Origin: Polaribacter tangerinus
GTDB lineage: Bacteria > Bacteroidota > Bacteroidia > Flavobacteriales > Flavobacteriaceae
Direction of reading: 5' to 3'
Length of the DNA: 64,000 bases
Assembly (NCBI RefSeq): GCF_038024095.1
Contig: NZ_CP150668.1
Coordinates: 806,001 to 870,000 of the forward strand
Below, in pieces: positions 38,787 to 49,673 of this stretch. The notes below the pieces were generated by a model that was not told the origin of the DNA, did no database searches, and was given only the letters and a program-made list of their open reading frames with translations. Both the position numbers and the translations under genes were made by a program. Position 1 is the stretch's first letter; every line of letters begins with the position of its first letter.

Positions 38787-40802
38787 TTATGAAAGTTTTA
38801 ATAATATAGTTTTCCCTTTCTGTATAGGTGTACCCTTTTTTAACGATTGAGACACCACTTTACCAACTCCATTTACTTTTACTTTTAATCCTAAATTTTC
38901 TAAAAGCGATAAAGCATCCATACCAGACATTCCTTTAACATTGGGTATTTCTGAATATTCTTTAGCTAATATATCGTCGTATGATAAATAAGCCTTTTCG
39001 ATGCTTTTAAATTGCACTTCTTCATCTACAGCTTGTTTATCAATAGGAGTTGTAGTATATATTTTTTGGGCTATTTCTTTAAAAACTGGTCCTGCAACAG
39101 AACCACCGTAATATCCCTTATCTTTTTTCGGGTCATGAATTACGACTATGCAAGAGTACTTTGGATTTTCTGCAGGAAAAAAACCGGCAAAAGAAGCTAC
39201 GTAGCGTTTGTTAGAATACCCTGCGGAAACTATTTTTCCGTCTTTATCTGTATGCTTTTGAACAAATTTCTTTGCAGTACCTGTTTTACCTGCCATAGAA
39301 AAGTTAGGAGAATAAATTTCTTTTGCAGTTCCTCTAACCACAACATTTTCCATAATTTTTCGAACCTTATTAATGGTTTCCTGAGAGGCAATTTTTGGAT
39401 GTAAAACTTCTGTTTTAAAAACCTTTTCTGTTTTATCTTGAGTTCTTAATTCTTTTATAAATCTTGGTTTTACCATAACACCGTTATTTGCAATAGCATT
39501 ATAAAACATTAATGTTTGCATTGGCGTTACAGAAACACCATATCCCCAAGACATCCATTCTAACGAAATTTTACTCCAACTTTTGTCTGAAGGAACAGGA
39601 ATTTTTGGCTTTCCTTCTCCTTTTATTTGAAAACCAATAGGTTTGGTAAATCCATATTTCTCTAACTTTTCAATAAACTTTTCTGGCTGATGATCGTAAT
39701 GCTCTTTTATCAACTTAACAATTCCAACATTTGAAGAAACTTCAAAAACTCGGGCTGCAGAAATTTTTCCATAACCACCTCTGTGAGAATCTTCTACTTT
39801 TGCTCCATGTATAAAAATCCTTCCTTTCTCAGTATCTACTACTGTTGATGTATCTATTTTTTTATCATCTAAAACCGCTAATAAACTAGCTAATTTAAAA
39901 GTAGAGCCTGGCTCATGACTTTCCCAAATAGCATAATTTCTTTTTTCATAATATTTTCCTTTAGAAGTTCTTCCTAAATTAGAAATTGCCTTTATTTCTC
40001 CAGTCGCCGTTTCCATTACAACCGCACAACCGTGGTCTGCTTGATAGTACTCTAATTTATCTAACAGTGCATGATGCGTAATATCTTGAATATTTACATC
40101 AATAGTTGTAATAATATCATGCCCATCTACTGGCTCTTTCTCATTATAATCTGTAATGGGTTTCCATTGATTTTTTGCTATTTTTTGCTCCCAACGCAAC
40201 CCGTTTTGCCCTTGCATATAATCTGCAAAAGCACCTTCTATACCTGCCTCACCTCTAAAATCGTCGTATCCAATTGTTCGTTCAGCAATTTTACCTATCG
40301 GATGCGCACGTTCTGTTCTATGCTTTGCGATAAAACCTCCTTTATAAACTCCCAAATTAAAAATTGGGAATTTTTTCATTTTTAAATAATCAGTATACCC
40401 TATGTTTCTAGCAATTAAAAAATACCTTCTTTTCTTATTTTTTGCGTCTCTTAATCGTTTTTGATAATAACTTGGCGAATTGCCTAACATTTTAGAAAGC
40501 TCTTTTGATAATGCCACAATGTTCTCTTCAAAAACACTATTTTTTACAGTTACCAAATCCATAAAAATAGTAAACTTAGACATCGATGTAGCTAGCAAAT
40601 TACCATCGGATGCGTATACATTTCCTTTGTTTGCATAAATAGTATCTTGCCTAATAGTAAGTTCTGTTGCTAATTTTCTGTATACATCTCCTTGAACATA
40701 TTGTAGATGTACTACCCTAAAAATAATAGCCAATAAAAATATCGTCATAAAAGCGGCTACCAAGTAGAATTTTGTTTGTATGCTTTTTTTATGAGTTGCC
40801 AA
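38787..40802 (-). CDS. ftsI: Division-specific transpeptidase (PBP3/FtsI) with PASTA domain
   Basis: 671 aa. One N-terminal membrane segment, a dimerisation domain, then the transpeptidase with SxxK EPGSTFK (S300, K303), SSN and KTGTAKK. The last about 65 residues form a single PASTA domain (IPNVKGMSGMDALSLLENLG...). It crosslinks septal peptidoglycan. The PASTA tail is common in Bacteroidota FtsI and absent in E. coli. Confidence 0.95.
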   Translation of the reverse strand: MATHKKSIQTKFYLVAAFMTIFLLAIIFRVVHLQYVQGDVYRKLATELTIRQDTIYANKGNVYASDGNLLATSMSKFTIFMDLVTVKNSVFEENIVALSKELSKMLGNSPSYYQKRLRDAKNKKRRYFLIARNIGYTDYLKMKKFPIFNLGVYKGGFIAKHRTERAHPIGKIAERTIGYDDFRGEAGIEGAFADYMQGQNGLRWEQKIAKNQWKPITDYNEKEPVDGHDIITTIDVNIQDITHHALLDKLEYYQADHGCAVVMETATGEIKAISNLGRTSKGKYYEKRNYAIWESHEPGSTFKLASLLAVLDDKKIDTSTVVDTEKGRIFIHGAKVEDSHRGGYGKISAARVFEVSSNVGIVKLIKEHYDHQPEKFIEKLEKYGFTKPIGFQIKGEGKPKIPVPSDKSWSKISLEWMSWGYGVSVTPMQTLMFYNAIANNGVMVKPRFIKELRTQDKTEKVFKTEVLHPKIASQETINKVRKIMENVVVRGTAKEIYSPNFSMAGKTGTAKKFVQKHTDKDGKIVSAGYSNKRYVASFAGFFPAENPKYSCIVVIHDPKKDKGYYGGSVAGPVFKEIAQKIYTTTPIDKQAVDEEVQFKSIEKAYLSYDDILAKEYSEIPNVKGMSGMDALSLLENLGLKVKVNGVGKVVSQSLKKGTPIQKGKTILLKLS

Positions 40803-40806
40803 TTTA

Positions 40807-41133
40807 TTATTGCTTTATGGTTACTTTAATTTTTTTAGGTGGTGTTTCGGAAGGTCCTAAACCTCTTTCTTTCGCTTTTGCTCTTATAGTCGATTCCATT
40901 TTCATTCGCATTAAAATGGTTCCTGTATCTATATATTCTGCTCTTAACTCTCGTTTTCTTTTATTTAGCTCAGATATTTTAATTACTTTTTTATCAATGT
41001 TTAAGGAACTTGTAATCATTATCAACATCAGAAAAACAATAAAAATTATGATTTTCCAATTTTTAAAAGCAGACTCCTCTGTCAGGAAACTTCCTCTTAA
41101 AAAACCATATATATTTTTCTTTACTTTAGACAT
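40807..41133 (-). CDS. ftsL: FtsL-like divisome protein
   Basis: 108 aa. A short cytoplasmic tail, one membrane segment (IIIFIVFLMLIMITSSLNI, about 28-46), then a coiled-coil-like charged stretch. Sequence similarity of FtsL is low everywhere; I assign it from size, topology and position between rsmH and ftsI. Confidence 0.75.
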   Translation of the reverse strand: MSKVKKNIYGFLRGSFLTEESAFKNWKIIIFIVFLMLIMITSSLNIDKKVIKISELNKRKRELRAEYIDTGTILMRMKMESTIRAKAKERGLGPSETPPKKIKVTIKQ

Positions 41134-41177
41134 TCTAGCTTTCCAATATTTTGCTTTTTAATAATTACAAATACAAC

Positions 41178-42080
41178 TTAAGAAACCTTTAAAGTTGCTA
41201 TTCTTAATTTTGCGCTTCTAGCCCTATTGTTTTCTTTAATTTCAGTAGGCGAAGGAACAATTAGCTTACCAACTTTTTGTAACGGCTCGTTTGAGTTACC
41301 GAAAACATCTTTTTCCAATTCTCCTTTAAACAATCCAGTTCTTATAAATCTTTTTACCAACCTATCTTCTAATGAATGATATGAGATAACACTTAACCTA
41401 CCGTTTTCACTTAACAAATTTGGCACCTGATTTAAAAATTCTTTTAAAACCTCTAATTCTTCATTCACCTCTATTCTAATTGCCTGAAAAATTTGTGCTA
41501 AAATTTTATGTTCCTTAGCTTTTGGTAAATATTTTTGAAGAACTTCTTTTAACTGAAAACTGGTTTCAATATTTACTTCAGCTCTCTTCTCTACAATTGT
41601 TTTTGCGATATTTCTTGAATTTCTTAACTCGCCATACATAAAAAGAATATCAGCAAGTTTTTCTTCCGAATAATTGTTTACCACCTCTCTAGCAGATATC
41701 TTAGCTTGTTGATTCATTCTCATATCCAACATACCATCAAAACGGGTAGAAAAACCTCTATCTCCTTCGTCGAATTGATGAGAAGAAACCCCTAAGTCTG
41801 CTAAAATTCCATCTACTTTTTTTATCCCATAAAACCTTAAAAACCTCGAAATGAATCGAAAATTTTGCGGAATTAAAGTAAATCGACTATCATCAATAAT
41901 ATTTTCTAAAGCATCGGCATCTTGGTCAAAACCAAACAACTTTCCTTTCGAACCAAGCCTTTTTAAAATTTCTTTAGAATGCCCTCCACCTCCAAAAGTA
42001 ACATCAACATAAACTCCATCTTCTTTTATAGACAAAGCATCGATACTCTCCTTTAACAAAACAGGACTATGATATTTCAT
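41178..42080 (-). CDS. rsmH: 16S rRNA (cytosine1402-N4)-methyltransferase
   Basis: 300 aa. The SAM motif VDVTFGGGGHSKEIL (about 24-38), DLGVSSHQFD and the C-terminal ISYHSLEDRLVK and NNRARSAKLR motifs identify RsmH (MraW). Its start overlaps the mraZ end by 14 bases, so translation is probably coupled. Confidence 0.96.
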   Translation of the reverse strand: MKYHSPVLLKESIDALSIKEDGVYVDVTFGGGGHSKEILKRLGSKGKLFGFDQDADALENIIDDSRFTLIPQNFRFISRFLRFYGIKKVDGILADLGVSSHQFDEGDRGFSTRFDGMLDMRMNQQAKISAREVVNNYSEEKLADILFMYGELRNSRNIAKTIVEKRAEVNIETSFQLKEVLQKYLPKAKEHKILAQIFQAIRIEVNEELEVLKEFLNQVPNLLSENGRLSVISYHSLEDRLVKRFIRTGLFKGELEKDVFGNSNEPLQKVGKLIVPSPTEIKENNRARSAKLRIATLKVS

Positions 42081-42534
42081 CTTCAGTTGTATTACCCATT
42101 ACTTCTTCAGCTAAATCTGCAAAATCAACTGTAGCATCATCCACAGCTTTTTCATATTTCTCTTTATCCCATATCTCAACAATGTTTACCGCAGATGATA
42201 AAACGACCTGCTTTTGAATTCCTGCAAAATCACATAAATCTTTTGGTATTAAAATTCTTCCTGCAGCGTCAAATTCAACCATTTTTACACCGGCAGTAAA
42301 CCTTCGTATAAAGTCATTGTTTTTTTTAACAAATCGGTTCAACTTATTAACTTTTTGCATCATATCATTCCACTCTTGCATAGAATACAACTCTAAACAA
42401 GGCTGAAACACTGCTCTTTTAATTACAAAACCATCATTTAAAAAAGGCTGTAATTGCTTTTTCAAAGCAGCAGAAAAAGGCACTCTACCCTTAGAGTCTG
42501 CCTTGCATTCATATGTACCTATTAAATTGATCAA
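42067..42534 (-). CDS. mraZ: Transcriptional regulator MraZ
   Basis: 155 aa with two SpoVT/AbrB-like MraZ domains (GTYECKADSKGRVPFSAALK at 6-25, and EFDAAGRILIPKDLCDFA near 107-124). A ring-shaped DNA-binding repressor of the dcw promoter. Its three binding repeats lie 41-69 bases upstream of its own start. Confidence 0.95.
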   Translation of the reverse strand: MINLIGTYECKADSKGRVPFSAALKKQLQPFLNDGFVIKRAVFQPCLELYSMQEWNDMMQKVNKLNRFVKKNNDFIRRFTAGVKMVEFDAAGRILIPKDLCDFAGIQKQVVLSSAVNIVEIWDKEKYEKAVDDATVDFADLAEEVMGNTTEDEIS

Positions 42535-42560
42535 TGATAATATTGTTTTATAATCTGATT

Positions 42561-42568
42561 CAAAAATA
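42561..42568 (-). promoter_or_regulatory. -7 element of the mraZ/dcw promoter
   Basis: TATTTTTG on the minus strand, an exact match. The -33 position would fall inside the MraZ repeats, so bound MraZ should block polymerase. It is the only clear promoter I found for the whole 15.6-kb cluster. Confidence 0.65.
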
Positions 42569-42574
42569 TGTAAT

Positions 42575-42603
42575 TTTTACCACTTTTTACCACCTTTTAC
42601 CAC
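42575..42603 (-). promoter_or_regulatory. MraZ operator: three direct repeats of 10-bp period
   Basis: GTGGTAAAA occurs three times exactly (42603-42595, 42593-42585, 42583-42575 on the minus strand), one per helical turn, as known for MraZ boxes, which are G-rich direct repeats with 10-bp spacing. Confidence 0.85.
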
Positions 42604-42731
42604 ATTGTTAATAAATATTTGATTTTTTATACTTATTGATGCTTAAAAAATGAAATTCAAGGTTTTAACTAAAAATTATTTATATTGCAAAAAAGAATTA
42701 CATTTGCGGTTCAGTAAATCTAAATAGATCA

Positions 42732-43496
42732 ATGACGGATAAGTTAAAAACCGAAGGAAAATTTACATATGTAGAAGCAGGGGAAGGACCAGTAATCATT
42801 GTTTTACATGGATTAATGGGAGCTTTAAGTAATTTTGAAAGTACGTTTAATCACTTTTCTGCAAACGGTTATAAAGTTCTAATTCCAGAACTTCCATTAT
42901 ACTCAATGCCTCTTTTAAAAACGAATGTTAAGAATTTAGCAGGTTTTTTAAAAGAATTTATGGAGTTTAAAAAAGTAGAAAAAACCATCCTTTTAGGAAA
43001 TTCATTAGGAGGACATATAAGCCTATATTTTACCAAGCATTATCCAGAAAAAGTATCTGCACTTGTGTTAACAGGGAGTTCTGGTTTGTATGAAAAAGCA
43101 ATGGGAGATAGTTTTCCGAAAAGAGGAAGTTATGAGTACATAGAGAAAAAAACCAAAGGTGTTTTTTACGATCCTGCAATAGGAACCAAAGAAATGGTAG
43201 ATGATGTTTTTAAAATTGTAAATGACAGGAACTCTGTAATACGAACTCTTGCCATTGCAAAAAGTGCTATTAGACATAATATGGCAAAAGATTTACCAGC
43301 CATGAAACAACCAACGTGTATTATTTGGGGAAAACAAGATACTGTTACACCTCCAGAAGTTGCTGATGGTTTTCATGAACTAATGCCAAATTCAAGTTTA
43401 TTTTGGATAGACAAATGTGGACACGCAGCGATGATGGAAAAACCAAAGGAATTCAACAACTATCTTCATACTTGGTTATTAGAAAACAATATCTAG
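42732..43496 (+). CDS. Alpha/beta hydrolase
   Basis: 254 aa. HG oxyanion motif LHGLMG (25-30), nucleophile S91 in GNSLGG, an Asp in GKQDTVTPP and His in CGHAAMMEKP complete a hydrolase triad. Substrate unknown; family members include esterases and C-C hydrolases. This gene commonly sits between mraZ and engB in flavobacteria, so it travels with cell-envelope genes. Probably co-transcribed with engB. Confidence 0.85.
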   Translation: MTDKLKTEGKFTYVEAGEGPVIIVLHGLMGALSNFESTFNHFSANGYKVLIPELPLYSMPLLKTNVKNLAGFLKEFMEFKKVEKTILLGNSLGGHISLYFTKHYPEKVSALVLTGSSGLYEKAMGDSFPKRGSYEYIEKKTKGVFYDPAIGTKEMVDDVFKIVNDRNSVIRTLAIAKSAIRHNMAKDLPAMKQPTCIIWGKQDTVTPPEVADGFHELMPNSSLFWIDKCGHAAMMEKPKEFNNYLHTWLLENNI

Positions 43497-43549
43497 TTTT
43501 CTTCAACTTCTATTTATCGAACAACCATTAACCTTAAAAAGTATTTTTT

Positions 43550-44161
43550 GTGAAAATTAAATCTGCAGATTTTGTTATGAGTAACAGCAATGTTACGAAA
43601 GCTCCTAAAGATAGGATTCCTGAATATGCTTTTATTGGTCGTTCTAATGTTGGTAAATCGTCTCTCATTAACATGTTAATGGAGCGCAAAGATTTGGCAA
43701 AAACTTCTGGAAAACCAGGAAAAACTCAACTAATTAATCACTTTAAAATAAATAATGAGTGGTTTTTAGTCGATTTACCTGGCTATGGATATGCACAAAT
43801 TTCTAAGAAAAAAAGAGTCATTTTTCAATATTTTATAGAAAACTACTTCAAAGAGAGAGAACAATTAGTTTGTACCTTTATCTTGATTGATTCTAGACAT
43901 GATCCGCAAAAAATCGATTTGGATTTTATGCAGTTTTTAGGAGAAAATCAAATTCCATTTTGTATAGTTTTTACCAAAGCAGATAAGCTTAGTAGCTCTA
44001 AGCTGAACAAGCAAATTACGAACTACAAAAAAAAGCTCCTAAACTATTGGGAAACCCTTCCTAAATCATTTATTACTTCATCCACCAGCGGACTCGGACG
44101 AAAAGAATTTCTAGACTACATAAATGAAGTTAACTTAACAGTTGCAAACAACTTTAAATAG
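43550..44161 (+). CDS. engB: Ribosome biogenesis GTPase YsxC/EngB (GTG start)
   Basis: 203 aa. P-loop GRSNVGKSSL near 29-38, G3 DLPGYG, G4 TKADK. It assists large ribosomal subunit assembly. The start is GTG at 43550; the next Met (codon 10) would remove KIKSADFV, which belongs to the conserved N-terminus, so GTG is preferred. Confidence 0.94.
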   Translation: MKIKSADFVMSNSNVTKAPKDRIPEYAFIGRSNVGKSSLINMLMERKDLAKTSGKPGKTQLINHFKINNEWFLVDLPGYGYAQISKKKRVIFQYFIENYFKEREQLVCTFILIDSRHDPQKIDLDFMQFLGENQIPFCIVFTKADKLSSSKLNKQITNYKKKLLNYWETLPKSFITSSTSGLGRKEFLDYINEVNLTVANNFK

Positions 44162-44186
44162 CTAACAAACAACACCATATTAACAT

Positions 44187-44876
44187 ATGAAATCGAATAA
44201 GGATAATTTACAAGTTTTATTTGAGGATAATCATATACTTATTGTTAATAAAAGAGCTGGAGATATTACCCAAGGTGATAAAACTGGAGATAAACCTCTT
44301 AACGATGTTGTAAAAGAATATATTAAAGAAAAGTACCAAAAACCCGGTAATGTTTTTATTGGTACCGTGCATCGATTAGACAGACCCACCTCTGGAATTG
44401 TAATTTTCGCTAGAACTTCTAAATCTTTAGAAAGACTCAACAAGATGTTTAGAGAAAAGGCAATTCGAAAAACCTATTGGGCTTTGGTTAAAAAAGCTCC
44501 CAAAAAAGTAACAGATACTATTGAAAATTTTTTAAAAAAAGACACGAAAAAAAATAAGTCTTTTGTTTACAAAAAAGAAATTGAAGGAAGTAAAAAAGCC
44601 ATACTTCATTATAAAATTGAAAAAAAATTAGATAACTACTCCTTACTCCAAATAAATCTAGAAACTGGCAGGCACCATCAAATTAGAACACAGCTAGCAC
44701 ACATTGGATGTCCTATAAAAGGTGATTTAAAGTATGGTTTTTCGAGATCTAACAAAGATGGAAGTATTAGTTTACATGCCAGAAAAATTGAGTTTATACA
44801 CCCAGTTTCTAAAGAAAATATTACTATTACTGCTCCAACTCCCAAAGATGTAATTTGGGACGCCTGTACAAAATAG
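44187..44876 (+). CDS. RluA-family RNA pseudouridine synthase
   Basis: 229 aa. The catalytic motif HRLDRPTSG holds Asp65, and the C-terminal GRHHQIRTQLAHIGCPIKGD is typical of the RluA/RluC/RluD group. There is no S4 domain. The target uridine cannot be told. It follows engB by 25 bases. Confidence 0.92.
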   Translation: MKSNKDNLQVLFEDNHILIVNKRAGDITQGDKTGDKPLNDVVKEYIKEKYQKPGNVFIGTVHRLDRPTSGIVIFARTSKSLERLNKMFREKAIRKTYWALVKKAPKKVTDTIENFLKKDTKKNKSFVYKKEIEGSKKAILHYKIEKKLDNYSLLQINLETGRHHQIRTQLAHIGCPIKGDLKYGFSRSNKDGSISLHARKIEFIHPVSKENITITAPTPKDVIWDACTK

Positions 44877-44950
44877 GCATAAATTCCAATCTTTCAATTG
44901 CATGATAAACTCAAATTGAGTTTATAAAAGACAAATAAGGAATTAAAAAA

Positions 44951-44969
44951 GAGCAACTGACAGTTGCTC
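44951..44969. terminator. Bidirectional terminator between the RluA gene and the surface-protein gene
   Basis: Perfect 9-bp stem GAGCAACTG/CAGTTGCTC with a single central base and A/T tracts on both sides. Confidence 0.88.
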
Positions 44970-45032
44970 TTTTTTAATTCATGATATTTATGTGCTGTTA
45001 AGCTCTTAAATACCTTATTGTTTCATAATCTA

Positions 45033-48000
45033 TTATTCGATCACAATCTTTTTCATTGCCACTCCGTTCTCGGTATTTACGTTCACTAAGTACACTCCGG
45101 CTGCAACGTTTCTTAATGGTAAACGTACTTCGCTCTCCGAAGTTGCTTCTTTCCATTCTTGTACAGATTGTCCTAAAACAGTGTACAAAGAAACATGGTC
45201 TATAACATTGTTTTGCGTATTTACAATAACCAATGCATCGCTAGACTTGTAAACTTGTATAGCTTCTTCTAATAAACTTATATCATCAACTCCCAACACA
45301 CCACTATTGGTTTCTTTAGGCTTTTCAAAACTTACAAAGAAACGATCTGTATACACGCCTTTGGCTAAGGTTATAGCAAATCCTTGTTCACTTAAAGGAT
45401 AACTTACACCTGTAAGTTTATCTTCTATAAACAAGTCTTCTTCAATACCTTCTAACTCATCAATGCTAAATCGAACCTCTCCGTTATAATTCATCACTAC
45501 TTCTAACGGAACCTCTAAGTCTTTTGTAATGGCCTGAACTCCGGCAATTACAAACTTCTCATCTTGCGTTGGGAATTTCCAATATGCATCTGTTACACCA
45601 ATATCATAGATCTCACTATCATACCCGCGCTCTACAGCAAAACTATTGCCTTGCTTAAAGGAAATGGCTAACTGACGGTGAAAAGACACTTGGTCTTCAC
45701 TCAAGTAATCAAATCCTAACTTTAATACTGGCAATCCATTGCTAGATGTACTTGATTTACTAGCCGTTTTCGTTTTCTTTGTCTTGTCTGCACTTTTATA
45801 AAAAACACTCGTACTACCCTCCGTTACATAGGTACGTTGTGAGTTGTTAAACGATACAGCACCTCCTGCAGCTCCTTCTATAAAGAAACCTTGACCTATT
45901 GGCACAAACATTCCTGGAGCTACATATCCTGTGCCTAAAGCTCCTGCTCGGCCATCGGTTGGTAAAGACGTTTGGTTCGCCGCTACTGCTGCCGATAAGT
46001 TAATCGTTGCATAACCTCCAACATAGCCGCCATAATTATGTCCGCTTGTGTTGGTACTAGAGGTATCTGTCTCGCCAACATGTTGCCAGAAATACAAAGT
46101 ACCTGTGGTAGATGGGTTGTCTTGAATAAACTTTCGAACACTTAATGCAGAGGCATAAGGGTTTCCTACTAAATAAGACTCTCCTGCACCAATAGCAGTC
46201 GTTAATGTTCCGTCTTTAGGAGCTCCTTCAAAAGTATAGTTCTGAGCAACGCCTGGTCCTTTCATTATAAACCCATCTGTTGCTGGAATAACACCCGTAG
46301 ACCCTTTCGAAGCCCAATTAGATACATTCCCCGAAGCACTTGCATAGGTATAAATCCAATATTCAGCAATAGAAATTGGGTCGGTAGCTGCTCCGTCATA
46401 GCCGCCTATAAAATTAATATCCTTCGCACCATTGGTATTGTTTGTTCCTAATTTAGTAGTTCCGTCTTTTAAAACATCAGCTACCCTGTATGTATTCTGA
46501 CCGATAGTGTTTACCGGTGAACTTAAATAGTTGTAACGATACGTACTTGGAACTGTAGAGTTTTGGTCTACCAATAGTTTTCCTAATCCTAAAGTACCAC
46601 TACTACCTTCGTGCGTTTGTACTAACTGAGCTTTGTTGGTATCGTCGCTACTTACCAAACGAATCTCATCATTGGCTCCTACAATATTTACACTCTCTGA
46701 AACCACCAATGCATTATCGCTAATACTAAAGGTACTTCCGTTATCTACTTCTAAGGCTCTTACACCAAATAAGCTTGAGGTAGTATAATCTTCTAAAACG
46801 CGTACCTTTCTAGAACGGTCTGGTGTACCATTACTCCAAGCTCCACTCTGATAAACCGTAGGACCTACCTTATGAACTCCTGGTCGCATATTATCTGTAG
46901 CCAAAGCGGTATTAATTTCAGATAATAAAGGCGCATGTGGATGTCTCTCTAAAGACGGATCATCTTGATTATCGGTGTAATCAACGATCGCATCATCTAT
47001 AAATGCTACCCACTCATCGGAAGTATACACCCTATTAGGTTGCGTTACTTCATCTTTTCGAACCCAACTTGTCTTGGCTGGTATTTTTGGTAACACCTCA
47101 TAACTACCATCGTAAGTATACAACGTACTTGATTTACCTCTCATAAGCGTAATGGTGTAATCGGTAGTAGTTGCTGAAGTTGTAAGAGACATCATTGGGG
47201 CAGCTGTATCTGTTACTCCTGAAGCTATATTAGCTACCGCTCCGTTGGTAGATATGATAAACGTTTCTCCTGGTTGTAAAGCATTTGGCTGAGGGAAAAA
47301 TCCATCAGCATCTTCTCCTGACAAACTACCACTAGGATTTACAAATACTGCTGCCGTTACACCATGTGGTGGTATTACATCGGTAGCATGGGTATTGGTA
47401 ACCTCTATCCATCTATCTGAGGCTGGATCATCAAACACCTGAGTAATCATACCTACTCCACAAGCACTTGTACTGCCATCTAAAGCATACGTTGTGTAAT
47501 TGGTATTAAAATAAGTATCTACAACTACAGCAGCAGCCGTATCTACATCTTCTAAAACATTTAAGTATCCGTTGTCTCCTACCGCACCAGAAACCTTGGC
47601 ATTTGGCATGCTTGTGGTTGTTAACGTACCAGATACTAAATTATCTACATCGCCAGCAACTAATGCATCATGAACTGCAGACTCTAAGGCATCCGGACAA
47701 TCGTCTCCATCAGAATCTAAATCGAGACTGTTTGGAATCGTATCGCCATCGGTATCTATAGTAGTACTAACTGTTCCTATAAAACCTAGCTCGGTAATTT
47801 GAACCAAATCGCTATCTGCTGTCATAATTTCTACTCTTAAATCTTCTACATTATGATAAGCTCTGCTAAACGTAAAGGTTTCTGCAGACTGACCAGCATT
47901 TCCTGAAATAGCACCCGAAGAGGTTAAACTTTCTTTATATTCCACACCATCTACAGTAATGTAAACATCGAAGTCTAAAACACTATGGTTGTCGTTTGGA

Positions 48001-49130
48001 CCTGCATCGTTGTGCATGGCAAAACCAGTAACTCGGTCTATATTCTGAACTAAATCTACATTAAGTATAAGCGCAGGATTAAAAATACCTGTTGGTACCG
48101 AATTGTTCCATTGTCCAAAGCTTCCTGTTGGCGAATCAAATACAGTATTTCCGTCGAACACACCTGAAGCTCCAGTACCATTAGTTGGGTGAGGAGTTAT
48201 ATTTGACGTTGGATTGCTGTAAAAATCTGGACCAAACAAAAATTGGTTTACATAGTTTGTGTTGCCTTCATGGGTATCTAAAATACCATCGTTATCATCA
48301 TCTAAATCACAACCATCTGGTACGCCATCATTATCATTATCTGCAGTGTCATCAAAACCATTACAAACATCGGTTATATTTGGTACACCATCGCCATCGT
48401 CATCACACTGAACAGATGTTAGGGTATTGTCTAAGGATGTGCCAATGGCTTGTCCGTTGGTTTGATTGGTAACATCAGTAGACAATCCGGTAGTAGCATT
48501 GATATTCTGTAATTCGTTATCAGCATCTAAATCGGTTAAGGCAAAACCTTGCCCTCCTTCTATAGCATCGAAACATCCATCGTTGTCAGAGTCTTTATCG
48601 AAATAATTTGGAATGGTATCGCCATCGGTGTCTATATGTTCTCGTAAGATGATTCTATCAATGCCTAAAAACGTATCTGTTGTTGTTCCTGTACCAGCGA
48701 TTTGTAGTGAAGTGGGTACAAAAAGTAAACGATCATAATTGTTTGCTGCCGTAAATGAAATTATATATTCCTGAAAACTAGACGTATTGCTTATAATCGC
48801 AGATCGACCCAAAAAATTGATACCGTTTGTTGCTGCTATCGTATTTGTGTTAGACGATGCGTTAAGGGTTGGTGTTGCGGTTGCAGGGGTAATTCCATAC
48901 ACATCAAAATGACCCGAATTTGGAAAAAAAGTTGATATTGTAAATTGATGAGCTAAAAAAGAAATTTCTATCTTTTCTCCCGTATTAATTACTGCGTTTG
49001 TATTTAAAGTAATTTGCATTACCTCCTGTGGAAAAGCACCACTACTATGCAACCCTGCATAAGCACTCCCATCAATAGCTGTAAGTTGGTTAGATACTAG
49101 AGTGCCTAAATTATTTTTATAGTACCCCAT
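45033..49130 (-). pseudogene. 3' part of an IS-split thrombospondin-type-3 repeat surface protein with T9SS signal
   Basis: 1365 codons from an internal ATG; the frame stays open upstream of that ATG into the IS end, and there is no signal peptide, so this is the C-terminal part of a larger protein. It has calcium-type acidic repeats ([19 protein letters not shown] and relatives), a long beta-rich region with T9SS-cargo features, and a C-terminal type A sorting domain ending GVYLVNVNTENGVAMKKIVIE. The intact protein would be secreted by the type IX system and attached to the cell surface. As it stands, the fragment has no export signal. Confidence 0.82.
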
Positions 49131-49194
49131 TGGGCTATACGGTACTTTCCTGAAATAGGTTGACTAAAAATTAAACCATTAATTACAGTCACTT

Positions 49195-49653
49195 ATGAAA
49201 ACAAAAAATGAACACTGGCTAAAAAAAAGCTACCAAAAAGCAACTCTAGAAACCAAACTTTTAGTCGTTGACCAAATCTTAAACGGACAATTATCTAGAA
49301 GTGCTGCTTCTAAAAAATATGATATTCCTAGAACAACAATTACTTATTGGTTGAGAAAATATAGTACCTTAGTGCAACAAAACATAGGTATGAGCAAAAA
49401 CGATCAAATTAAAAAACTTAAGGAAAAAATTGAAGAACTAGAGTTTGTAAAGGACTTTCAGCAAGATATTATTGCAGATATGGAACTCATTACAGGAGTC
49501 GATATGTCAAAAAAGTCATTGCCCAAAACATTAGCAAAAGAGATAGAACAAAAAAAGAAAAACCGTTTAAAAGAAAGTGGTTCTATGAGTGTTTTGGGAT
49601 TAGTAAACAAGCTTTCTACAAAAGACTCAAAACACAACAAAAACAACAAATAG
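49195..49653 (+). CDS. IS3-family transposase OrfA
   Basis: 152 aa, with a helix-turn-helix in the first 55 residues (SRSAASKKYDIPRTTITYWLRKY) and a leucine-zipper-like coiled coil (KLKEKIEELEFV). It binds the IS ends. It ends past two possible -1 slippery sites that give access to the orfB frame. Confidence 0.88.
   Translation: MKTKNEHWLKKSYQKATLETKLLVVDQILNGQLSRSAASKKYDIPRTTITYWLRKYSTLVQQNIGMSKNDQIKKLKEKIEELEFVKDFQQDIIADMELITGVDMSKKSLPKTLAKEIEQKKKNRLKESGSMSVLGLVNKLSTKDSKHNKNNK
49551..49557 (+). promoter_or_regulatory. Programmed -1 frameshift site of the IS
   Basis: A-AAA-AAG in the orfA frame (CAA AAA AAG). After slippage the -1 frame continues as EKPFKRKWFYECFGISKQAFYKR, the normal N-terminal sequence of IS3 OrfB. 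A second A-AAA-AAG at 49509-49515 is also in phase and is an alternative. Confidence 0.65.
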
Positions 49654-49673
49654 ACCAACAAAAGCTAATCAAA

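Noticed and set aside
26954..42534. Absence of murF and ddl from the dcw cluster as a deletion
   Set aside because: Their absence from this cluster is normal in Bacteroidota.
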